A stretch of DNA of 64,000 nucleotides. It comes from UBA1926 sp036732005. Its GTDB lineage: Bacteria; Planctomycetota; Phycisphaerae; Phycisphaerales; UBA1924. Position numbers and translations under genes: made by a program. The stretch spans positions 21,442 through 85,441 of the forward strand of contig DAINDF010000013.1 in the NCBI GenBank assembly GCA_036732005.1, written 5' to 3'. Below are positions 52,601 to 59,299 of the stretch, piece after piece. Every line of letters begins with the position of its first letter. Position 1 is the stretch's first letter. The notes beneath the pieces were generated by a model. The model was not told the origin of the DNA. It worked only from the letters and a program-made list of their open reading frames with translations, and did no database searches.

Positions 52601-52929
52601 TTCGCGGTCATGTTCAGCGCGATCAGGCCGTTGTTGACGGTGTTGCCGTAGAGGTAGAACGCCCGCGCCTGCGGGATGTCGAGCGTCAGCCCCGGGCCGA
52701 CTTCAAGGCCGAGGATGCTCGGGTTGATGTCCATCGTCACGATCGCGCCGGCGGGGGCGAGCAGGAGCGCGTTCTCGCCGGTGTTGTCCGGCACATTCTG
52801 GGGGTTCCAGTTGGTGACCAGCCCCCAGTTGCCCGACCCGGCGTTCCAGACGATATCGACCTGGGCGCCCGCGCCGGCAGCGAGGCCGGCGAGCGCCGCA
52901 ACGAGCGCGGCGGACTTGACGGTTTGCAT
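49672..52929 (-). CDS. large exported beta-strand-repeat protein with dockerin tail
   Basis: A 1085-residue secreted protein; GGGGAGG precedes the ATG, and a signal peptide ends at about residue 22 (A-G-A-G-A-Q). The N-terminal part, W-N-A-G-S-G-N-W-G-L-V-T-N-W-N-P, resembles autotransporter-like passenger repeats. The body is built of about five units of roughly 187 residues, each containing a beta-helix-like S-G-N-D-S-M-L-L-T-S-G-G-V-T block and a conserved D-A-Y-x-Q block. After a further beta domain, the GC-type dockerin tail (P-F-G-L-L-D-L-A-D-I-T-G-F-V...G-C-P) closes it. Likely a surface or extracellular scaffold or adhesin; no enzyme motif is seen. Confidence 0.85.
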   Translation of the reverse strand: MQTVKSAALVAALAGLAAGAGAQVDIVWNAGSGNWGLVTNWNPQNVPDNTGENALLLAPAGAIVTMDINPSILGLEVGPGLTLDIPQARAFYLYGNTVNNGLIALNMTANTLDSYIQFNATGSITGSGVLRLGGGSGNDAALYTGGGVVVTNGAGHTIDGAGVIYAEVLNEGVIEARDTGFGTELVLTGSPKTNNATVRALGGTTLTVTGIQLNQGAGGVLHADAGGTVRLDGNQTLAGGRLTADPGGTILRTPNGVTTLQGIVIEDELVADAASVIFCNGGVLNCPGTIVINNTASTLDAYMQFLTTCTATGGGEIFLAGSGNDSMIFTSGGQTITLDPSFAIGGSGQVHASLVNDGLMHAFPSTNGDGRLTLMSDAKVNNALMTADDGGVLEIYSTSITQGPNGVILAEAGGLVQFTGNPTVIGGTIDVAGDGVVERTPNGTLYLQNVTLDGDLHLREAGVILFTGATIENNATLFVNDTASSLDAYVQATADCTLSGSGSLFLAGSGNDSMLLTSGGVTLTLAPGATIEGSGQVHAALRNLGLVRTRAGDHADGRLTLLSDHKTNEADLVAGPGGVLEVYSVAVTQTGPGRILADGGRVSFTGNPTVDGGVLDSINGGVLSREENGTLYLARVTLESELFLRPGAVVLYTSDEFHNNGSVVVNDTTSSIDAYFQFGADCTMTGTGSIHLAGGGNDSMLLTSGGVTATFAPGTGVTGSGQVHAKLVNNGTFRAFPTANGDGRLTLMADPKTNNGTMRAEAGGVLDLYSVAITQGPTGLLLADGGDIEFTGNPSLAGGTLDAANGGRLIRTVNGTLYLADATLDGDLEMMPGSVVLLTGASIENNASIIVNTGASSIDAYLQFGANGSIDGAGRVLLAGGGNDSQILCSGGVAGTFGPDQTIEGLGAMHGTFFVQGTIAPGLPVGTMGGSGVLDLTETATLEIEANGDPGQHDRIARSGDIDLGGTLRFRFLDGFTPTVFPAVYPVVSTGTNRLTGEFQTLDLPQPIQPGSAVYVGADSATLYVAFTCPADNAVPFGLLDLADITGFVSGFLAHEPQADLAAPFGLFDLADITAFVVGFTGGCP
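50276..52600 (-). repeat. tandem array of ~560-bp coding repeats
   Basis: Marker sequences recur every 557-563 bases: GCTGTCGTT-type blocks at about 50276, 50833, 51391, 51954 and (GCGTCGTT) 52511, and D-A-Y-x-Q blocks at about 50350, 50911, 51470, 52029 and 52589. About four full units and a more diverged N-terminal unit encode the protein's ~187-residue repeats. Confidence 0.85.
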
Positions 52930-53014
52930 GACGAGCCTCCCCTGCATGACCCGGGCCAATTCCGGATCAAATAAGCGTCTTTTATTCTCTGCCAACAACC
53001 CGGAACAGGGAATA

Positions 53015-53040
53015 GGGAACCCCCGAATTAGGGGGTTCCC
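53015..53040 (-). terminator. stem-loop between the two beta-rich protein genes
   Basis: A ten-base perfect stem, GGGAACCCCC / GGGGGTTCCC, with a six-base loop lies in the 168-base gap after the beta-helix gene and before the repeat-protein gene, both minus strand. No T run follows, so it may be an intrinsic terminator of weak type or an mRNA stabiliser. AT-rich DNA just downstream (AATAAAAG...TTATTTGA) could hold the next gene's promoter. Confidence 0.5.
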
Positions 53041-53097
53041 GAGCGGTCCCCTGGCCACCGAATCGCCCACGCCGCGAGGGGCGGCGCGGGCCATCAA

Positions 53098-55122
53098 TCA
53101 CGGGCAGCCCGCGAGGAACGAGTTCACGAACGCCATCAGGTCCCGCAGGTCATGGATGCCGTCGGCGTTGAAGTCGGCGGCCGGGTCTTCCATGAGGAAC
53201 GCCTGCACGAAGGTCCCGATGTCCGCCAGGTCGAGCACGCCGTAGGGCTGGGCCATGTCGGCCTGGGTGCACGGGTCGGGCAGGCTGTACTCGAACGCCC
53301 CGAGGTCGACCCAGGGCAACGCGCCCGCGCCGGTGTTGGTCGTCTGGTGATCGTCGATCACCCGGAGCATGTCGGCCCGGTCGCGGGGGAGCCGCTCGGT
53401 CGTGTTGCCGTCGTGGTCGAGGTCGTAGGCGTCGGACGGCAGCTCGTCGTAGTCGCCCGCGTCGATGCAGGGCGAGCCCTCGGTCAGGCGGAGGTCGACC
53501 GCTCCCGCGGACAGGTCGGTGAACCCCGGGTCCTGATCGATCACGCCGGGGCCGTAGGGATAGCCCGGCACGCTGTCGCGCCCCTGCAGGTCGCAGTACG
53601 CGACATCGGCGCTCGGCCCGCCGATCGGGCGCTCGAGCCAGTAGGGCGGCGAGAGGTTGTAGACGATCGCGTTGCGCATCGTGAGATGCCCCGAATGGTG
53701 CAGGATCGCCCCGCCCGGGAAGTTCGGGTCCTCGTCCGCGAACGACAGGGCGACGCTCGAGGAGAGCAGCCGGACATCGCTGTTGCCCGTCCAGACCGAG
53801 ATCGCCGCGCCGGCGGGCGCGGCCGAATCGCTGATCTGGCAGTTCACGAGCGTGATGGGCCAGGGGTTGAGCGTGTCCGACGCGGCGTGCAGCGCGCCGC
53901 CCCGGTCCATGGCCGAGTTGTGGTCGAGGGTGCAGGAGACCAGATCGACCGGGCCCGCGCCGAGCACCGCGATCGCGCCGCCCGAGGAATCGGCGGGCGA
54001 TGTGTCGGGGATCGGCGTGGCGTTGCGCCCGAATCGGGTGCGGACGGCGGCGAAGGAGCCGTCGGTGTTGTGGTGGGCGAAGACGCCCCCGCCCCGCTCG
54101 CCCGCGAGGTTGTCGAGGATCTTCGTGTCCTCGAGATAGGCCGACGCCGACAGCCACAGCGTCAGGCCGCCCCCGTCGCCCTCGGCGGTGTTGCCGGTGA
54201 ACTCGGCCCATTTGCCGCGCATCTGGGGGAACTCGCCCGGGTCGGAGGCGACCATGCACCCGCCGCCGGTGAACGCCGTGTTCTCGATGGCGTCGGAGTT
54301 GTTGAAGAAGAAGTACCCGCCGCGTTGCAGCACCCCGCCGCCCCATCCGCTGGTCGAGTTCCACTGGACGGTGGACATGTACAGGTCGATGTCGCCGCCG
54401 GCGGCGTAGATCCCCCCCCCGCCGTTGCTCGCGGAGTTGAGGAAGATGTCGCACAGGACGATGCGGGACTGCGCGTCCGTCGAGAGGTAGTAGATCCCCC
54501 CGCCCCAAACGCCGGCGGCGTTGCCCTCGATCGTGCACCGCTGGAACCTGGGCGTGCCGGAGGCGACATAGATCCCGCCCCCGTTCGTCTCGGCGGAGTT
54601 CCCGACGATGCGGCTATCCCAGACACCCGGCTCGCCGCCGTCGATGTAGACGCCCGCACCGGTGGAGAAGTCCATCCCCGCGATCTCGCAGAACCCGATC
54701 GAGGGTGAGGCCCCCACGATCTCGATCCCGCGGACGGATTCGCTCCCGGCTCGCTGGATGACGAAGTTGATCAGGGTGCTCGCGTTGGTCTGTCCGCCGG
54801 CGATGGTCACCACGGCGGTGTGGGTGGGGGCCGCGGTGTTGTTGATCAGCACGACAGGGTCGCCCGGCGCGACCAACGCCAGGTCCTTGTTGAGGAAGTC
54901 GATCACCTCGGTGTAGGACGGCGTGCCGTCGACCGCGGGGTCCACCTCGATGGTGTCGCCCGAGAGAGTGGTGGGCGAGGCGATCGCCGCCTGGATCGAC
55001 TGGAAGCTCGCGGACAGATCGCCCCGGCAGACGCGCCAGGTGCTCCCGCCCATCGCCGTTCCCGCCAGCGCGGCCAGCGTTGCCGCGCCCAGAAAGATGC
55101 CCAGGGCCGCTTCGCGGTTCAT
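53098..55122 (-). CDS. right-handed beta-helix protein with dockerin tail
   Basis: A 674-residue exported protein with signal peptide (about residues 5-25). The body contains repeated G-G-G-I-Y, G-N-S-A, G-G-G-V-F-type units spaced about 20-25 residues, typical of parallel beta-helix (choice-of-anchor Q / pectate-lyase-like) surface proteins. A D-L-G-A-F-E-Y segment (about 585-592), normal near the end of such domains, is followed by the GC-type dockerin, P-Y-G-V-L-D-L-A-D-I-G-T-F-V...G-C-P, from about 605. No catalytic residues are evident. It is next to the repeat protein and may be co-expressed. Confidence 0.87.
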   Translation of the reverse strand: MNREAALGIFLGAATLAALAGTAMGGSTWRVCRGDLSASFQSIQAAIASPTTLSGDTIEVDPAVDGTPSYTEVIDFLNKDLALVAPGDPVVLINNTAAPTHTAVVTIAGGQTNASTLINFVIQRAGSESVRGIEIVGASPSIGFCEIAGMDFSTGAGVYIDGGEPGVWDSRIVGNSAETNGGGIYVASGTPRFQRCTIEGNAAGVWGGGIYYLSTDAQSRIVLCDIFLNSASNGGGGIYAAGGDIDLYMSTVQWNSTSGWGGGVLQRGGYFFFNNSDAIENTAFTGGGCMVASDPGEFPQMRGKWAEFTGNTAEGDGGGLTLWLSASAYLEDTKILDNLAGERGGGVFAHHNTDGSFAAVRTRFGRNATPIPDTSPADSSGGAIAVLGAGPVDLVSCTLDHNSAMDRGGALHAASDTLNPWPITLVNCQISDSAAPAGAAISVWTGNSDVRLLSSSVALSFADEDPNFPGGAILHHSGHLTMRNAIVYNLSPPYWLERPIGGPSADVAYCDLQGRDSVPGYPYGPGVIDQDPGFTDLSAGAVDLRLTEGSPCIDAGDYDELPSDAYDLDHDGNTTERLPRDRADMLRVIDDHQTTNTGAGALPWVDLGAFEYSLPDPCTQADMAQPYGVLDLADIGTFVQAFLMEDPAADFNADGIHDLRDLMAFVNSFLAGCP

Positions 55123-55438
55123 CCGTCACCTCCGATCGATGGGGTGGGCGGGCGCTCCGGACGGCGTGCGGACCGCACCCCGCGACCCAGCGAAGGGCGG
55201 GCCCGTCGCGCCGACAGAACCGGCGGAGCGGTCGGGGCTCATGCGCTGCCCCACCCAGACGCGCGGGCCGCGGGCGTCGCGGGGCGCGGCGCCGTCGCGC
55301 GGCGGGCGCAGACGGACATTGTAAATCCGGGCGATCGCCGCACGCCGCGCCCGCGGGGATCACGCCGACAAACGCGGGATCGCCCCCGCCCCCAGGGGGT
55401 GGGAACACCCTCGACGCGGGCCCGGGTTACCCTCGGGC
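55123..55438. other. divergent promoter region, gene-free
   Basis: These 316 bases lie between divergent genes (beta-helix protein leftward, M42-like peptidase rightward). No gene or clear motif is visible; the promoters of both neighbours must be here but are not recognisable by eye. Confidence 0.5.
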
Positions 55439-56662
55439 ATGGAGAACACGATCTCGGCCGAGGACCGCGTGCTGCTGCTCGACCTGACCTCCACCCCCAC
55501 CGCCGCGGGGCGCGAGCACCGCGTGATCGCGAAGATCGACGCCTGGCTCGCGGGCCGGCCCGGCCTTCGCCGCCGGGACGACCCGCACGGCAACATCGAG
55601 ATCGCGCTCGACCCGGAGGCGGGGGCGCCGTTCCGCGCGGGCCCCCCGGTCTATTTCACCGCGCACCTCGACCACCCGGCGTTCGTCGTCGAGCGCGTCA
55701 TCGCGCCCGGGACCGTCGAGCTCGCGTTCCGCGGGGGCGTCATGGACGACTACTTCGACAACGCCCGCGTCGTGCTCCACACCGCCGACGGGCGGACGAT
55801 CGGGGGCACCCTCGCGGGGCGGGGCGATCTGACCGACCCCTACAAGTCGTGGCTCTGCGATCTCGACGACGCCACCGAAGAACTCGCCACGAGCGACTTC
55901 GCCACCTGGTGCCTGCCGAAGGCCGAGATCATCGAGGAGGACCTCCCGGCGGGCGGACGGGGCGGCATCCTCCACACCAACGCGTGCGACGACCTCGCGG
56001 CCCTTGTCGCGGCGCTGTGCGCGCTCGACCGGCTCCGCCTGCGCCGCGCCGAGGGGGCCGAACTGCACGACTGCCGGGTGCTGCTCACGAGGGCGGAGGA
56101 GATCGGGTTCATCGGCGCGATCGGGGCCGCCCGGGACGGGTTCATGCCCCGCAACGCCCGCGTGATCGCGCTCGAGAACAGCCGGAGTTTCGAGGACTCG
56201 CCGATCGGCGGGGGGCCGATCGTCCGCGTCGGGGACCGCGTCAGCGTATTCAGCCCCGAACTCACCGGCGCGGTCGCGAAAGTCGCCGAGCGGATCGCGG
56301 GCGGGTCGGCCCATGTGACCGCGAGCCAGAAACTCAGCGAGCGCCCGTCGTGGCGCTGGCAGCGCAAGCTCATGGCGGGCGGGGCCTGCGAGGCGAGCGT
56401 GTTCTGCCACTACGGGTACGAGGCGACCTGCGTCTGCCTTCCCCTGGGCAACTACCACAACATGGCCGACCTCGCCGCCGTGCAGGCCGGCACCAACACC
56501 ACCCCCCCGCGGGTGGGCCGGGAGTTCATCGCGATCCGGGACTTCGCGGGGATGGTCGACCTGCTGGTCGGCTGCGGGGAGGACCTGCCCTCGACCGGCG
56601 GGCTGGGCGACCGGCTCGCGGCGCTCTGGGATGAACGCCGAGGCGTGCTCGCCGGAGGCTGA
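55439..56662 (+). CDS. M42-like (M18/M20/M28 clan) aminopeptidase
   Basis: A 407-residue cytosolic zinc peptidase. Metal ligands are seen in H-L-D-H-P-A-F (about residues 76-82), N-A-C-D-D-L-A-A-L (about 180-188; bridging Asp), R-A-E-E-I-G-F-I-G (about 219-227; catalytic Glu pair), A-L-E-N-S-R-S (about 242-248) and the distal L-G-N-Y-H-N-M (about 339-345). The order fits the M42 glutamyl/deblocking aminopeptidases. No operon partner is apparent; the next gene is about 220 bases downstream. Confidence 0.8.
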   Translation: MENTISAEDRVLLLDLTSTPTAAGREHRVIAKIDAWLAGRPGLRRRDDPHGNIEIALDPEAGAPFRAGPPVYFTAHLDHPAFVVERVIAPGTVELAFRGGVMDDYFDNARVVLHTADGRTIGGTLAGRGDLTDPYKSWLCDLDDATEELATSDFATWCLPKAEIIEEDLPAGGRGGILHTNACDDLAALVAALCALDRLRLRRAEGAELHDCRVLLTRAEEIGFIGAIGAARDGFMPRNARVIALENSRSFEDSPIGGGPIVRVGDRVSVFSPELTGAVAKVAERIAGGSAHVTASQKLSERPSWRWQRKLMAGGACEASVFCHYGYEATCVCLPLGNYHNMADLAAVQAGTNTTPPRVGREFIAIRDFAGMVDLLVGCGEDLPSTGGLGDRLAALWDERRGVLAGG

Positions 56663-56885
56663 CCGGATTCTGCACGGGGCGGCCCGCCACGCGCGGATCG
56701 GGGGCAACCCCCGGGGACCGAGCCCCGTAGGGTCGAGGAGGGGGGTCGTGATGCCGCCGGGCGGGGCCGCTACACTCCCCGCCGGGGATGGACCCCGCCG
56801 GCGCGGGCTTTCCCCGCCGCGGGATGGTGGACACGAACGCTCGTGGATGACGGGCCCGCCCGGGCCCCCGACTCGGAGAGCCGCG

Positions 56886-57713
56886 ATGGCCAAAATGTTC
56901 TACACGGTCGAAGAGGCCGCCTCCAGGCTCCGGATGGACGCCGGCGAGGTCAAGGCGCTGATCCAGAGCGGGCAGCTGCAGGAATTCCGCGACCAGGACA
57001 AGATCATGCTCAAGGTTGAGCAGGTCGACCTGCTCGCCGGCGACCACGACGACGACGACATGATCCCGCTCGCCGACTCGGGCGAGATCGAGCCGATCAG
57101 CCTCGCCGCTTCGGACAGCGGGCCGGCCATCAGCGCCGCCGACCCCGACCAGACCGGCGTGAGCATCTTCGACCCCGAGGAGGAGGAGGACTACGACCCC
57201 TCCGCCGCGACGCAGGTCTCCCCGGGCCTCGGCGGGTTCGACTTTGGTGAGGCGGGCGCCTCCGGGTCGGGCCTGGCCAACCTCGCGCTCGAGAGCGACG
57301 ACACCTCCCTCGGGGCCGACCTGCTCGAGGATGTCTACACCTCCACCGGGTCCGGCTCCCGCCGGGCGTCGGAGAGCGCGATCGGGGGCTCCAACATCGC
57401 CGACGCGGGCGGAGAGCTGTTCGAGTCGACGGGCGCCGAGCCCGAGGCGATCGCCGCCGCGCCCGCCGCCGTCGCCGCCGTCGCCGGCGCCGAGATCTAC
57501 GACGGCCCGGGCTCCGGGCTGGTCGCGGGCCTGACCATCGGGATGGTGGTCACGCTTGCCCTCGCCGCGACGGTGCTGATCCTCATGCTCGACGGCAACG
57601 AGGCGCTGATGAGCCAGATGAGCATGAACCTCGTGTACGGCGCCGTCGGCGTCGGCGCGGGGGTCATGGTCATCGGGGCCGTCGTCGGGTGGCTGCTCCT
57701 CCGCCGGAGCTGA
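56886..57713 (+). CDS. membrane-anchored HTH (excisionase-like) domain protein
   Basis: A 275-residue protein. The N-terminal 50 residues, Y-T-V-E-E-A-A-S-R-L-R-M-D-A-G-E-V-K-A-L-I-Q-S-G-Q-L, are a MerR/excisionase-type helix-turn-helix. An acidic, disordered middle (about 55-190, with D-D-D-D and E-E-E-E-D) precedes two transmembrane helices (about 207-228 and 245-268). This architecture of a DNA-binding head on a membrane-tethered acidic linker is unusual, and the role (membrane-linked regulator or scaffold) is inferred. The ATG at 56886 is preferred over upstream in-frame codons in shadow sequence. Confidence 0.65.
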   Translation: MAKMFYTVEEAASRLRMDAGEVKALIQSGQLQEFRDQDKIMLKVEQVDLLAGDHDDDDMIPLADSGEIEPISLAASDSGPAISAADPDQTGVSIFDPEEEEDYDPSAATQVSPGLGGFDFGEAGASGSGLANLALESDDTSLGADLLEDVYTSTGSGSRRASESAIGGSNIADAGGELFESTGAEPEAIAAAPAAVAAVAGAEIYDGPGSGLVAGLTIGMVVTLALAATVLILMLDGNEALMSQMSMNLVYGAVGVGAGVMVIGAVVGWLLLRRS

Positions 57714-57880
57714 ACCCGCCCAGCCTCCCGCAGCTTGATCGAGGGGTCTCCCTTCATCGCCCGTGACCGGCACGGGGGGATGCCCCACGCGCGGGGGGTC
57801 CACCACATAATGAAGACACGCACCGTCCACGCCGGGCTTGGCCCGTCCGCGGGCCCGGCGGCGGACCACGGAGCCGACCC

Positions 57881-59038
57881 ATGTCGCCCATCCCCCCCGT
57901 GCTCGCCGCCGCCGCGTTGTCCGTCCCGGCCTTCGCCCAGTGCAACCCGGTCTTTGTCGCGTCCTACCCCATGCCGCTGGCGAGCCGGATCCACATCGAG
58001 GGCGCGACCGCGTTCGTCACCAACCCCGGGTACGACCTCTACCTGATCGACATCTCCGATCCCTCGACGCCCACGCTCATCGGCAGGGTCGACCCTGCGA
58101 GCCAGTCTCGCGATGTCGATGTCGAGGGCGGGCTCGCCCTGCTCGCCGGGGGGTTCAGCGTCGAACTCGAGTGCATCAGCCTGGCCAACCCCGCCCTCCC
58201 CACGCGCCTCGGCATGCTCGACACCCCGGGCGTCCACTGGTCCGGCAACGATGTCGAGATCATGGGCCCGCTCGCCTATGTCGCCGCGGCCAACGACACG
58301 GCGCCGCCCGACGCGATCCGCGTCATCGACCTCTCCAACCCCGCCGCCCCCACCGTCCTCAACACCGTCACCACCCCGGGCGAGCCCCAGCGGTTCTTCC
58401 GCGACGGCACGAGGCTCTATGTCGCCGACGGGGGCACGGGCACGGGGCTGCTCATCTACGACCTCGCCGACCCGGTCCACCCGGCCCTGCTCGGGCGGTA
58501 CACCGGCGCCGGGTTCGCCCACGATGTCGAGGTCGTCGGCAACTTCGCCTATCTCTCCGATTTCGAGAGCGGCATGAAGATCATCGATGTCTCGGACCCC
58601 GCCTCGCCCACCCGAGTCGGCTCCATCAACTTCACCTACTTCACCTACGGCCTGACCGTCTCCGGCGGCGTCGCCTACATCGCCAACTGGGGCAACGGGC
58701 TCCGCATCGTCAATGTCGTTAACCCCGCCGCCCCCTCGCTCATCCGCACCATCGACCTCTCGGACATCCCCCTCGACGCCGAGGTCCGGGGCAACCACCT
58801 CTTCGTGGCCTGGCGGCAGCTCGGGCTGCGCATTTACGACATCTCCTCGTGCGGCCTCTCGCCGTGCAACCCGGCCGATTTCGCCGAGCCCTACGGCACC
58901 CTCGACCTCGCGGACATCACGGGCTTCGTCTCCGCCTTCGCCGCGGGCGAGCCACCCGCGGACCTCGCGCCCCCTGCGGGGCTCTTCGACCTCAGCGATG
59001 TCGTGGTCTTCGTGCAGGCGTTCCTGGCGGGATGTTGA
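57881..59038 (+). CDS. LVIVD-repeat beta-propeller protein with dockerin tail
   Basis: A 385-residue exported protein with a signal peptide (about residues 5-20). It has repeated blades: L-Y-L-I-D-I-S-D-P-S-T-P-T-L-I-G, V-I-D-L-S-N-P-A-A-P-T, I-Y-D-L-A-D-P-V-H-P-A-L-L-G, I-I-D-V-S-D-P-A-S-P-T and I-V-N-V-V-N-P-A-A-P-S. These are LVIVD-type propeller repeats. The C-terminus is a GC-type dockerin, P-Y-G-T-L-D-L-A-D-I-T-G-F-V...G-C, lacking the final Pro. It probably mediates protein or polysaccharide binding. Confidence 0.87.
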   Translation: MSPIPPVLAAAALSVPAFAQCNPVFVASYPMPLASRIHIEGATAFVTNPGYDLYLIDISDPSTPTLIGRVDPASQSRDVDVEGGLALLAGGFSVELECISLANPALPTRLGMLDTPGVHWSGNDVEIMGPLAYVAAANDTAPPDAIRVIDLSNPAAPTVLNTVTTPGEPQRFFRDGTRLYVADGGTGTGLLIYDLADPVHPALLGRYTGAGFAHDVEVVGNFAYLSDFESGMKIIDVSDPASPTRVGSINFTYFTYGLTVSGGVAYIANWGNGLRIVNVVNPAAPSLIRTIDLSDIPLDAEVRGNHLFVAWRQLGLRIYDISSCGLSPCNPADFAEPYGTLDLADITGFVSAFAAGEPPADLAPPAGLFDLSDVVVFVQAFLAGC

Positions 59039-59219
59039 GCAAAGGGTGCAATCGTGTTATCGGCCTATATCCCATCGAAGGCCACACCACAATCCGCATA
59101 ACACCCGATCGAAAAGGAGTCCAACCTAGGCATTTTTCTGAATCGACGAGGTCGTCCGAAAAAGTCGCCCCGTATTCGTGACAGCGGACCCCCCCGGTCG
59201 CTTTATCCTAACCCGAAGT

Positions 59220-59239
59220 CCGTATCGGTCGTGATACGG
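59220..59239. promoter_or_regulatory. inverted repeat upstream of the protease gene
   Basis: CCGTATC-ggtcgt-GATACGG forms a seven-base perfect inverted repeat about 60 bases before the start of the trypsin-like gene. It could be an operator; no regulator is indicated. Confidence 0.3.
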
Positions 59240-59299
59240 GCCCGCCGCGCCATTGGGGCGTGGAGATCCGCACGCGTGCCGGAGAGAAGGAAGAACCCG

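Noticed and set aside
49765..52974. 1069-codon plus-strand frame antisense to the repeat protein
   Set aside because: Its periodicity mirrors the ~560-base coding repeats of the real gene on the other strand; composition is the typical shadow of a GC-rich gene.
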